Shown piece by piece: positions 17,761 to 26,623 of a stretch of DNA of 64,000 nt (positions are counted from its first letter, which is position 1; the number at the start of each line of letters is the position of its first letter). The notes beneath the pieces are model-generated. The model was not told the origin of the DNA, ran no database searches, and worked only from the letters and a program-made list of their open reading frames with translations. The stretch lies in assembly GCA_018267825.1 (NCBI GenBank), contig JAFDXR010000010.1, positions 124,001 through 188,000 of the forward strand, written 5' to 3'. The stretch is from Bacteroidota bacterium (GTDB lineage Bacteria; Bacteroidota; Bacteroidia; B-17B0; Aurantibacillaceae). The position numbers and the translations under genes are program-made.

Positions 17761-18276
17761 ATGATAAAGAAGATCGCGATTGCATCAGGATTGATCCTGC
17801 TACTTGGACTAAACCTGTATTTGTTGGTTGAGTTGAAAATGAAAAAACGCGTAGTGTATGTCAATACCTACGAGCTGTATAATCAGTTCACACTTAAAAA
17901 AGAACTGGAGAAAAAGCTGGAGTCTACCCAGATTGCTAAAAAAGTAGTGATGGATAGCCTGAAAGCCCAGTTGAACTATGCAACGAGTGTGGAGAAACCA
18001 ACGGAAGCTGATGTGAAGCACGCCAGGGACATTGAAGCACAGTTGTATTATAAGGAAAAACAGTTCCGGGAAGAAGATGAGCAGCAGGCACAGCAATATA
18101 CCAATCAGGTATGGGAACAACTGAACCAGTATATGAAAGATTACGGCAAAGAGAAAGGGTATAGTTTTATACTGGGGGCTAATGGACAGGGTAATTTAAT
18201 GTATGCCGAAGAAACAGGCGACGTAACCAAAGAAGTAGTGACTTATGTCAATGAAAAATATAAAGGGACACATTAA
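17761..18276 (+). CDS. Skp/OmpH-like periplasmic chaperone in the RHS operon
   Basis: A 171-residue protein with one N-terminal hydrophobic segment (IAIASGLILLLGLNLYLLVE) followed by RVVYVNTYELYNQFTLKKEL, long charged helices (~residues 45-130) and a C-terminal strand region (YGKEKGYSFILGANGQGNLM, then KEVVTYVNEKY). The V-Y-V-N-x-x-x-L start, helical arms and GYxFILG end are those of OmpH/Skp chaperones, which carry unfolded outer-membrane proteins through the periplasm. The N-terminus may be an uncleaved anchor. It is 2 bp after the Ig-like gene and overlaps the following lipoprotein gene by 32 bp. A chaperone dedicated to the giant RHS proteins downstream is a natural inference. Confidence 0.8.
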   Translation: MIKKIAIASGLILLLGLNLYLLVELKMKKRVVYVNTYELYNQFTLKKELEKKLESTQIAKKVVMDSLKAQLNYATSVEKPTEADVKHARDIEAQLYYKEKQFREEDEQQAQQYTNQVWEQLNQYMKDYGKEKGYSFILGANGQGNLMYAEETGDVTKEVVTYVNEKYKGTH

Positions 18277-18874
18277 GATACTTGCGCTCGTTTTCGCTGG
18301 TTTGGCTTTCGTGACCTGCTCACGTCAGCATGTTACTGAATTGGGACCGCGGGAGTATGTCGATTGGTTCGGACATCAAAAAGAAGGACAAATTGTAAAG
18401 AAGATCAATAACGTGGAATTTTCGCTCACCTACTTACCTGCTGATTATATGCTGCTGCTCAATAATCCGGATGCAGCCATGAAAGGCACTCAGACCGATA
18501 GTACACTGGCAGAGTATGAACAATATGACTATTACCTCTACCAGGTAAAAATTGATGATTATACGGATGAACTTGCCAAATATAAATTGACTACCGATGC
18601 AGAATATTCGGCCAGGATTCAATACTATGCCTTCGATATGCAACATGACATTTACGAAACTATAAAAACAGGCGATTCTTTGCCCTGTATCATTTATAAC
18701 TATGAACGTAATTATGGCATCTCCCCTGAGAACAGGTTTGTGATTGGATTTAAACGCGGCCAGGGCGAAGGAGAGAGAACGGTAACAATCAACAATCGAT
18801 TTTTGGCAGCCGGCACCATTAAGTTTACAGTAACACCAGAGTATATAAAGCATTTACCAGTATTAAAAAATTAA
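18245..18874 (+). CDS. Lipoprotein of the RHS operon
   Basis: A ~209-residue lipoprotein (signal ending LAFVTC, Cys first in the mature form). A second ATG at 18251 is an equally good start. The mature domain starts SRQHVTELGPREYVDWFGHQ and has strand-rich segments (NNVEFSLTYLPADYMLL; FVIGFKRGQGEG; the end GTIKFTVTPEYI). I do not know a named family. Similar lipoproteins next to OmpH-like and YD-repeat genes seem familiar from other Bacteroidota, but this is memory only. It overlaps the chaperone gene and precedes the large SpvB-like gene by 11 bp, so it is firmly part of the operon, perhaps an outer-membrane anchor or export factor for RHS proteins. Confidence 0.7.
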   Translation: MSMKNIKGHIKILALVFAGLAFVTCSRQHVTELGPREYVDWFGHQKEGQIVKKINNVEFSLTYLPADYMLLLNNPDAAMKGTQTDSTLAEYEQYDYYLYQVKIDDYTDELAKYKLTTDAEYSARIQYYAFDMQHDIYETIKTGDSLPCIIYNYERNYGISPENRFVIGFKRGQGEGERTVTINNRFLAAGTIKFTVTPEYIKHLPVLKN

Positions 18875-18885
18875 ATCAGTAGTTT

Positions 18886-21800
18886 ATGTTGATTCGAATC
18901 AGAAAAAGCAGGTATTTCAGAGGATTGTGTTTTTTCCTTGCGCTGAATATTTTATCAGAGATCATTCAACCGAATGTGGCCATGGCGCTTACCAGTGGTC
19001 CTTCTCAACCGGAGGTTCAGAGTTTTGAGCCGATCAATACTTCCGATATGGTGGATATTTTCACCGGGGATTTTAAATACAATATCCCCCTGATGGATGT
19101 GGGCGGATACCCGCTTAACATTGCCTATAACTCGGGCATCGGTATGGATCAGGAAGCAAGCTGGACAGGCCTCGGCTGGAACCTCAATGTAGGCTCTATT
19201 AACCGTAACATGCGCGGAATTCCTGATGATTTTGATGGCGATGAAGTGGAGAAAGAATTTAATATGAAAGATAATATTACCTATGGCGGACATGTGAGTG
19301 CTGGTTTTGAAATTTTTGGTTGGGGCGGTAAAGGCGGCGGATCCAAAGGCAGCGGTAATTTATCGGTAGGGATTGGTGTAAGCTACAACAATTATACAGG
19401 GATCGGGATCGAGCAAAATGCCAACTTCGCCCTCTCTGCGGGAAATAGCGGTAAAGGAAGCATGAACGCCGGCCTCGGGATCAAATCCAGTGCCAGTGAA
19501 GGCCTGAGCATTTCACCATCCGTTTCGTTTTCGTACAAAATGGATGAGAAGCAAAAGAATGATGTGACCACGACCACCTCTGCCTGTGTGGGGGTGGGTG
19601 CAACATTTAACTCACGGGCCGGATTAAAAGATGTGTCCGTTAATGCCTCTGTAAATGTGTCGCGGGAAAAGACAACGCGGAATTTTTACTTTGATCCGAC
19701 TTCATTTATAGGAATCGGCATGAGCGAGAAGAAAGAAGGAGGCAGCGCCTCCATGGGTACCGGATCCTCCATCAGCTTTGGCGCCTCTACCTATGCGCCG
19801 AATATCCAGTACCCTATGGTGAACAACTCGGTGGCCTTATCCTTTAAGCTGGGCTTACACGTGTTCGGAAACGATGTAACCCTGGATGCGGGCGGTTATT
19901 ATTCCGTACAGCAGCTGGCCACCAAAAATAAAAGCCTTCCGGCCTTTGGATATATTCATTCCGAGGATGGCCAGGATCTGGAAGACGCCATGATGGATTT
20001 TAACCGTGAGAAAGACGGAGCCATTTCCCAGGGTATGAATACACTGCCTTTACCAAACCTTACCTACGATGTATATAGTGTTACGGGTCAGGGCATGGGT
20101 GGAACCTTCCGCCCTTTCCGCAGCGATGTGGGTTATGTTTATGACAACGAAGCTAACACAACCAGCGATAGCTACTCTCTGGGTGGAGAGGTGAGTGTGA
20201 CACAAACGGCGCATGGTGGAATTAACCTGTCGATTGTGGATGTGAATACCCGTACCGGTAAATGGAACCAGGGTAATAACATGAAGAATGTATTGAAATT
20301 CCGTAAAACAGGGGCCAATGCAACATACGAACCTTCTTATTTTAAAGAAGTGGGCGAGAAGTCCGTGAACGATAATCCGGGAATTTTCAATTCTATCGGT
20401 AAATACGATCCGGCCCGTGTTAAACTCTTTACCGCTGGACCTTTTCAGCAGGCCACAAATCAACTGGAAGTGCAAAGCGCTACCAACTCATTAAATACCC
20501 AGGCTGTAGCGCAACATCAGCGGACTACGCGCGACAAACGCAACCAGGTGATCTCTTACCTCACACTCGATGAAGCCAAAGATTTTGGTTTGCAAAAAAA
20601 TATTTATACCAACCTGATCAGTAGTTCTGCCAAAGGACATCATATTGCGGAGGTCACAGCCCTCCGTCCGGATGGGATGCGCTATGTGTATGGCTTGCCG
20701 GCTTATAACGATACCCAGGAAGAAGTCACCTTCAACATCAGTGGCAGTAGTCAATCGGGCGCGGACGCCCAATTCGGGCAGATCAGTTACGTGCCGGGTA
20801 CCGACGATTCCAAATCCAATACGCGTGGTATCGATAATTACTACAACAAAGTCACCATGCCAGCCTATGCACACAGCTATATGCTTACGGCTGTATTGTC
20901 GCCCGACTATGTGGATGTGAGTGGCGACGGACCTTCGCCCGACGATCTCGGTAATTATACAGTATTTACCTACACCTCAGTGCCTGATTACGAGTGGCGT
21001 ACACCGGTATCCATGACCAATGGTTCTGCCCGCGCTAACTACAACGAGGCTACAAAAAAAGCAGGCCCCCAGGATGACCAGGGTAACTTTGTGTATGGTA
21101 AAAAAGATCTCTATTACGTGACGAAGATCGAAACTAAAAACTATACAGCTTTGTTCGAAACAGCCGACCGTGAAGATGGTTTACAGGTCGATCACATGGG
21201 GAAAAAGATCACACCTTCTTCTTCGGCACATTCCATGCAGTACCTGAAGACGATCACCCTGTATGCAAAACCCGACCTCGATAAACAGATCAGCTCCGGC
21301 GGTGCATACAAAGCAGTGCCGATCAAAGTAGCGCATTTCGAATACGATTACTCGTTATGCTCTAAAGTGCCGAATAACAGTTATTATGGAAGCGGCAGCA
21401 TTCCTTCAGGTCATGGTGGTAAACTCACCCTCAAACGGGTTTACTTTACATACGGCACCTCCAATCGTGCAGCTTTCAGTAAGTACGAGTTCAAATATGG
21501 AGCTGTCAAAACATTGACAGGAACATACCATGGGCAAAGTATTACATCTACTATCGACAATAACTTTGCTTACGATCCTAAAGCATACGACCGCTGGGGC
21601 AATTATAAACCGAATACGGTAACATCTGCTGCCGATATGCTGGCCACATCAGCCACATTGCCGACTTCCGAATTTCCTTATGTCGACAATGAAAACTCCG
21701 ATTATGCACACGATCTGGCAGGTATGTATGCATCGGCCTGGTCGCTCTCCGAAGTGGATTTGCCATCTGGCGCAAAAATCACGGTCGACTATGAGTCCGA

Positions 21801-24800
21801 TGATTATGCCTATGTACAGAATAAGCCAGCGATGAGCATGTTCAAAATTGTTGGAGCATCAGACGCTCTGTCAACGCCAAATATTTCTTCAGCTGCTTCG
21901 GTTCAAACGCTCATGGGCGCGGCTGGCGGCAATACCAACAAATGCTACCTCTTCTTTAATCTGCCATACAATGCGTATGCCTCCTCGGCGCAGGAATTTA
22001 AACAAAGCTATGTGCGCGATATGGTTTCCGCTAATAAGTATATGTATTTCCGTTTCCTGGTGAACCTCACCAAGCAGGGCAGTGGTAGTGCAACGCAGAA
22101 TGTCGGCGATTATTTCGAATATGTGTCGGGCTATGCCCAGGTGGATGGCAATGATTGTGGTACTGTTACCAGTGGCGGCACAACGTATGGTTATGTGAAA
22201 TTGAAAACCGTGAAGATCAATGATAATACGGCTTCTGCACAGGTAAACCCGATTTGTAAAGCAGCCTGGCAATACGGTCGCATTCATTTTCCCCAGGTGG
22301 TTTGGGATGCTACCACACAGCCTGGTGGTGGTGTGGCCGATGTGGTGAAATCATTACTCAACTCGAGCATCACCAAAAACCTGATCGCTGCCCTCAATGT
22401 GGTGGGTGGACCAAATGCACAACTCCGCGATAAAGATTACGGTAAAGAATTCATGACGCACAAATCATGGATTCGCCTCTATGAACCTAGCGGCCATAAG
22501 CTGGGAGGTGGTTGCCGTGTCAAGAAACTGGTGATCAGTGATGAGTGGAATACCATGACCGGCCAGGAAAATTCAACCTATGGTCAGCAATACGAATACA
22601 CCAAAACCGAAAATGGAAAAACCATCAGTTCGGGTGTAGCGGCCTATGAGCCCATGATTGGCGGTGATGAGAACCCTTGGCGCCAGCCTAATTTCTACGG
22701 CAAAAAAGGAAATGCCCTGGTGCCAAGCGATCGTTTCTTCAACGAAGAACCTTTTGGCGAAACCTTCTTCCCGTCGCCGACTGTAGGCTATAGCGAGGTG
22801 AAAGTGAGTAACCTCAAGCGCACTGCAGCTACTGATCAGGTCAATGTCACAGCACATGCTACGGGTTATGTATTGCATAAGTTTTATACGGCCAAAGATT
22901 ACCCGGTCATTGTGCGCCGGACCCAATATGCCGATAAACATTTTAAACCGCCATTCGCCAGCCTCTTCAAAATCTTAGCGCGCGATTACTATGTAGCCAG
23001 CCAGGGTTATTCGATCGAACTGAACGACATGCATGGCAAACAAAAAGGCATGGAAGTGTACGCCGAAGGTAAACCGGATCCGATCTCGAAAATAGAATAC
23101 TATTATAAAACAGAAGGAAACAATGGTTACACAGAGCCGGTATCGGAAGATATATTCAGTAATACGACCCTGCGTGCCAACCGCCTCGAAAACCACTTCG
23201 TGACGATTGATAAGGCAGGCGTGATCCACAATGAAGAAATTGGTGTGGAATATGATGCCGTGGCCGACTTCCGCGAAAATAAAACCGTGACCATTGTGGG
23301 CGGCGCACAGATCAATCTCTCCGCTTTCCTGGTAGGCATCTTCCCTGGCATTGTGCCAACCATCTGGCCTGATTTCAGCCGCGAGGAAAGCCGCATGCGC
23401 ACCGCAGCCTTTACCAAAGTGATCAACCGCTATGGGGTATTGAGTAAAACCATTGCCTATGATGCCGGTTCACGCATCGAAACCAATAACCTGGCCTACG
23501 ATCATGAAACCGGTGAGCTATTGTTGAGTCAGACTCAAAATGAGTTTGAAGATAAACTCTATTCCTTCAACTACCCGGCGCACTGGGGGTATACTGGTAT
23601 GGGGCCTGCTTATACCAATGTGGGAGTTCATTTTGGAGGCGTACTATTCACAACAGGAGGAATATCTTCACCGGCTATTGGCACTTACTTTAATGTAGGA
23701 GATGAATTGGCGATGGTAGAAACCGGATCCAATACCAAACTGAAAGGCTGGGTATGTAACACAGCTCCGGGATCTTCTATTTCAGTGATCGATGCCAATG
23801 GTTTACCAGTGGCCAATGGTACCTATAACATCAAAGTGATCCGCTCCGGTCGTCGCAACCAGCAATCGACCAATATCGGAAACCTCACCACACTCATCAA
23901 CCCAATTGATATCGACAACAATGGTGTGCTGGAGCCAAGCATCAACCTCACCAATTCATTTGCACGCGTCATCAAAACAAGTGCAGTGGAGTTTGGTGAT
24001 AAATGGCAGATGCAGGAGGGGAATATAGATCAGACACCCGGCAATTGCGGATGTCAAATCAGTGCCATTGGACTCAATATTTATAGCTTTATGAGCACAC
24101 TGGTGACGGATCACCTGTTCCAGAATCCTTTATATATTGGTGGCAGCCCGAACTTTTCTTCTGCTACAGTGTATTCTCCGACACCGGTACCGGCCTATAG
24201 CCATGGATTCTCGGCTGCGTTGTACGTCCCCGGTTCAATGCCAAACTCAAATGGTTTGCAATGGTATTGCTCTCCAAGTTCTACAAGTCCGAATGTTGCC
24301 AACTTTGGTGTAGCCTGCGATCCGGCCTGCTTCAATAGTCCTGTGGAAAATTGTGGACATCTCATTGCAACGCTGCCGTCGGGCTTAAACTGGAATGCGA
24401 TTAACATTACGAATCTGAATAGCTATAGCCTTATTACCAACACTGCAACATGTACATCATCTCTGGTGATTTGTGCGGCATACACAAATACTGTGGCCAG
24501 TTTTGTTCAGCCGACAACATGTTTTACTGTGACCTCTACAGGATCATGCTGGCCTCTGGCGGAATGTAAACCGACACCGCCGACAAACACCATCTGCGGT
24601 AAAAACCTCGGCGATATCGTGAATCCATTTGTCTATGGCTTAAGAGGTAACTGGCGAATGATCAAATCTTACGCTTACCTGGCCGACAGGCAGCGGGGCT
24701 CTGCCTCCGGCACTAACCTGCGCCAGGATGGCTACATCGTCACGAAAAATAGTAGCGGCACCGTTATTCCTTATCAACCCTACTGGAAAGCCAATAGCGG

Positions 24801-25725
24801 CAACGACTGGAATACGGATCCAAGCTATTGGACCTTTGCCACAGAAGCTACGCGTTATAATCAAAATGGACTGGAGGTAGAGAACCGCGATGCCTTGAAC
24901 CGCTATTCATCCGCTGTATATGGTTATAATGACCTATTGCCAATCGCCGTAGCTTCCAATGCCAAATACAACCAGGTTGGCTACGACGGCTTTGAGGATT
25001 ATGATTACATACACGATTGCACCAAACGTCATTTCAATTTTTACGAATACAAGACCTATCTCGACAATACACAGTCCCACACGGGGATTTATAGTATGAA
25101 GGTTTCAGCCTCAACGCTGCAATCCATCAGCTGTACACGTAAATTGATCACATCGCCATGTACCGCCGGCTATTCAGCCCTGTGTGCCTATGCACTCACC
25201 TGCAAGGATTTCATTGGCAAATTTGGTCCTGAAACCTATGATCCGGCTATTCCGATGAACACCTCTGCGAAATATATTGTGGGCTATTGGGTGAAAGAGG
25301 TTCCGGTAACCACAGGCGTTCAGGCACCATTAAACTATACGCATTCCGGCATTACCATATCTCTGAGTGGCAGCCCGGTAGCGCTGACGCTAACCTCCAA
25401 ATCATCGGTCATCGACGGCTGGCAGCGTTATGAATACAGCTTCGATATTCCAGGCGGCAGCGCTGGCGATATCAAAGTAACGCTCAACAATACCAGCACC
25501 TCATACGATAGCTATTTCGACGATGTGAGGGTGCATCCTTACTCCGGTAACATCAAAACCTTTGTATATAACCCGGTATCCCTGAAATATGTGGCGGAGC
25601 TGGATGCCAACAATTTTGCGACTTTCTATGAATACGATGAAGAAGGATCATTGATCCGCGTGAAGAAAGAAACAGAAAAAGGGATCATGACCATTCAGGA
25701 AACTAAAAACCATACCAAGCGTTAA
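18886..25725 (+). CDS. Giant SpvB/RHS-related surface protein
   Basis: A 2279-residue exported protein (signal peptide near FFLALNILSEIIQPNVAMA). Just after it comes QSFEPINTSDMVDIFTGDFK, YNIPLMDVGGYPLNIAYNSG and DQEASWTGLGWNLNVGSINR, the hallmark start of SpvB/TcdB-related proteins of Bacteroidota that accompany YD-repeat proteins. The middle is strand-rich with Cys clusters around residues 1700-1950. Near the C-terminus a carbohydrate-binding-like domain (YDSYFDDVRVHPYSGN) is followed by a YD-like end, FATFYEYDEEGSLIRVKKET. It has no toxin tip. By analogy with the TcB/TcC pair it may form part of the shell that encloses the RHS toxin; that role is inferred. The next gene starts 2 bp downstream. 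Confidence 0.85.
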   Translation: MLIRIRKSRYFRGLCFFLALNILSEIIQPNVAMALTSGPSQPEVQSFEPINTSDMVDIFTGDFKYNIPLMDVGGYPLNIAYNSGIGMDQEASWTGLGWNLNVGSINRNMRGIPDDFDGDEVEKEFNMKDNITYGGHVSAGFEIFGWGGKGGGSKGSGNLSVGIGVSYNNYTGIGIEQNANFALSAGNSGKGSMNAGLGIKSSASEGLSISPSVSFSYKMDEKQKNDVTTTTSACVGVGATFNSRAGLKDVSVNASVNVSREKTTRNFYFDPTSFIGIGMSEKKEGGSASMGTGSSISFGASTYAPNIQYPMVNNSVALSFKLGLHVFGNDVTLDAGGYYSVQQLATKNKSLPAFGYIHSEDGQDLEDAMMDFNREKDGAISQGMNTLPLPNLTYDVYSVTGQGMGGTFRPFRSDVGYVYDNEANTTSDSYSLGGEVSVTQTAHGGINLSIVDVNTRTGKWNQGNNMKNVLKFRKTGANATYEPSYFKEVGEKSVNDNPGIFNSIGKYDPARVKLFTAGPFQQATNQLEVQSATNSLNTQAVAQHQRTTRDKRNQVISYLTLDEAKDFGLQKNIYTNLISSSAKGHHIAEVTALRPDGMRYVYGLPAYNDTQEEVTFNISGSSQSGADAQFGQISYVPGTDDSKSNTRGIDNYYNKVTMPAYAHSYMLTAVLSPDYVDVSGDGPSPDDLGNYTVFTYTSVPDYEWRTPVSMTNGSARANYNEATKKAGPQDDQGNFVYGKKDLYYVTKIETKNYTALFETADREDGLQVDHMGKKITPSSSAHSMQYLKTITLYAKPDLDKQISSGGAYKAVPIKVAHFEYDYSLCSKVPNNSYYGSGSIPSGHGGKLTLKRVYFTYGTSNRAAFSKYEFKYGAVKTLTGTYHGQSITSTIDNNFAYDPKAYDRWGNYKPNTVTSAADMLATSATLPTSEFPYVDNENSDYAHDLAGMYASAWSLSEVDLPSGAKITVDYESDDYAYVQNKPAMSMFKIVGASDALSTPNISSAASVQTLMGAAGGNTNKCYLFFNLPYNAYASSAQEFKQSYVRDMVSANKYMYFRFLVNLTKQGSGSATQNVGDYFEYVSGYAQVDGNDCGTVTSGGTTYGYVKLKTVKINDNTASAQVNPICKAAWQYGRIHFPQVVWDATTQPGGGVADVVKSLLNSSITKNLIAALNVVGGPNAQLRDKDYGKEFMTHKSWIRLYEPSGHKLGGGCRVKKLVISDEWNTMTGQENSTYGQQYEYTKTENGKTISSGVAAYEPMIGGDENPWRQPNFYGKKGNALVPSDRFFNEEPFGETFFPSPTVGYSEVKVSNLKRTAATDQVNVTAHATGYVLHKFYTAKDYPVIVRRTQYADKHFKPPFASLFKILARDYYVASQGYSIELNDMHGKQKGMEVYAEGKPDPISKIEYYYKTEGNNGYTEPVSEDIFSNTTLRANRLENHFVTIDKAGVIHNEEIGVEYDAVADFRENKTVTIVGGAQINLSAFLVGIFPGIVPTIWPDFSREESRMRTAAFTKVINRYGVLSKTIAYDAGSRIETNNLAYDHETGELLLSQTQNEFEDKLYSFNYPAHWGYTGMGPAYTNVGVHFGGVLFTTGGISSPAIGTYFNVGDELAMVETGSNTKLKGWVCNTAPGSSISVIDANGLPVANGTYNIKVIRSGRRNQQSTNIGNLTTLINPIDIDNNGVLEPSINLTNSFARVIKTSAVEFGDKWQMQEGNIDQTPGNCGCQISAIGLNIYSFMSTLVTDHLFQNPLYIGGSPNFSSATVYSPTPVPAYSHGFSAALYVPGSMPNSNGLQWYCSPSSTSPNVANFGVACDPACFNSPVENCGHLIATLPSGLNWNAINITNLNSYSLITNTATCTSSLVICAAYTNTVASFVQPTTCFTVTSTGSCWPLAECKPTPPTNTICGKNLGDIVNPFVYGLRGNWRMIKSYAYLADRQRGSASGTNLRQDGYIVTKNSSGTVIPYQPYWKANSGNDWNTDPSYWTFATEATRYNQNGLEVENRDALNRYSSAVYGYNDLLPIAVASNAKYNQVGYDGFEDYDYIHDCTKRHFNFYEYKTYLDNTQSHTGIYSMKVSASTLQSISCTRKLITSPCTAGYSALCAYALTCKDFIGKFGPETYDPAIPMNTSAKYIVGYWVKEVPVTTGVQAPLNYTHSGITISLSGSPVALTLTSKSSVIDGWQRYEYSFDIPGGSAGDIKVTLNNTSTSYDSYFDDVRVHPYSGNIKTFVYNPVSLKYVAELDANNFATFYEYDEEGSLIRVKKETEKGIMTIQETKNHTKR

Positions 25726-25727
25726 TC

Positions 25728-26621
25728 ATGTTACAGTCTGTTGCCATATATATCATCATAGGCTTCGTTTCTTTGGCCGGATTCCTGAACTCTGTTTTAA
25801 TTGGAACCCGTCACGTCGACCGCATTGAAGCTTGTCATGTCAACCGCACTTGTCATTTTGACCGTAGTGGAGAAATCTCTGCTGATGCGGTTAGCCAGGG
25901 ATATTCATCCCTGACTGCACAACATTCTCTCACACTGACCCCGAAAAATCAAGCAGATCCGACATCGTCGGCCATTGCTGACTTCAAAAAAATGAATGCA
26001 GTCTATGCGAAAAATTTCTCCGTCACCATGTCGTATTTCTACTATCCCGATCATACAAGTGCCAAATTCATGGAGAGTTCGGGAGGCAGCTATCTGAAAA
26101 TAGGAGAGAACAGCTACAGCAACCTGCATAATGTAGAAACCATGCGGAATGCCCGCTACACCATTGTGGCCGATAATAATGAAAACAGCCTCGTGGTTCT
26201 GGATCCCTACAATGCCAAGCAGCAGGCGGTGACTTTTGGGATTGATACCCTGCTTCACCTCTGCGACAAAATTGAGATGCAACAGGATAAATCCGGGAGA
26301 ACATACACCCTGCATTTGGGGAGCAACCTCAGTGCGGAATTCAGCACCATTAAAGTGGTGATCAACCCCGTGAACTATGCACTCACGAAACTGGTGTTGT
26401 ATTATAAAAGCCCGGTGGTGAGCGGCATGGATTCAGACGAAGAACTCAATGAACAGAAACCCCCACGCGTGGAAGTGATCTATAAAAACTTTAATCCGGC
26501 ACCAGTCGACAATCCGGAACTCTTCCGGGAAGACAGATTTATTAAAGTACTCCAGTCTAAGAAATACAAAGGAACAGGGAAATATTCGAACTATACAGTG
26601 TATAATCAAAAGCTTAAATAA
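25728..26621 (+). CDS. LolA-like exported protein with repeat-derived insertion
   Basis: A 297-residue protein. Residues 1-25 are a hydrophobic signal segment (LQSVAIYIIIGFVSLAGFLN). Residues ~27-50 (HVDRIEACHVNRTCHFDRSG) do not look like a protein domain but like a translated short DNA repeat. From ~75 on the sequence (FKKMNAVYAKNFSVTMSYFY; LDPYNAKQQ; VINPVNYALTKLVLYY; KSKKYKGTGKYSNYTVYN) resembles the LolA/outer-membrane lipoprotein carrier-like fold. It lies between the two giant genes with 2-bp gaps on both sides, so it is part of the same machine. A periplasmic carrier or assembly role is plausible but unproven. Confidence 0.65.
   Translation: MLQSVAIYIIIGFVSLAGFLNSVLIGTRHVDRIEACHVNRTCHFDRSGEISADAVSQGYSSLTAQHSLTLTPKNQADPTSSAIADFKKMNAVYAKNFSVTMSYFYYPDHTSAKFMESSGGSYLKIGENSYSNLHNVETMRNARYTIVADNNENSLVVLDPYNAKQQAVTFGIDTLLHLCDKIEMQQDKSGRTYTLHLGSNLSAEFSTIKVVINPVNYALTKLVLYYKSPVVSGMDSDEELNEQKPPRVEVIYKNFNPAPVDNPELFREDRFIKVLQSKKYKGTGKYSNYTVYNQKLK
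25806..25880. repeat. REP-like short repeats inside a coding region
   Basis: Three degenerate direct copies of a unit like TGTCATKTYRACCGCA follow each other (gtcacgtcgaccgcat, tgtcatgtcaaccgcact, tgtcattttgaccg), the last running into TAGTGGAGAAATCTCT. The final unit is the well-known intergenic repeat type translated as HFDRSGEIS in many Bacteroidota genomes. Here it lies in frame within the gene at 25728, just after its signal peptide. Confidence 0.55.
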
Positions 26622-26623
26622 TT

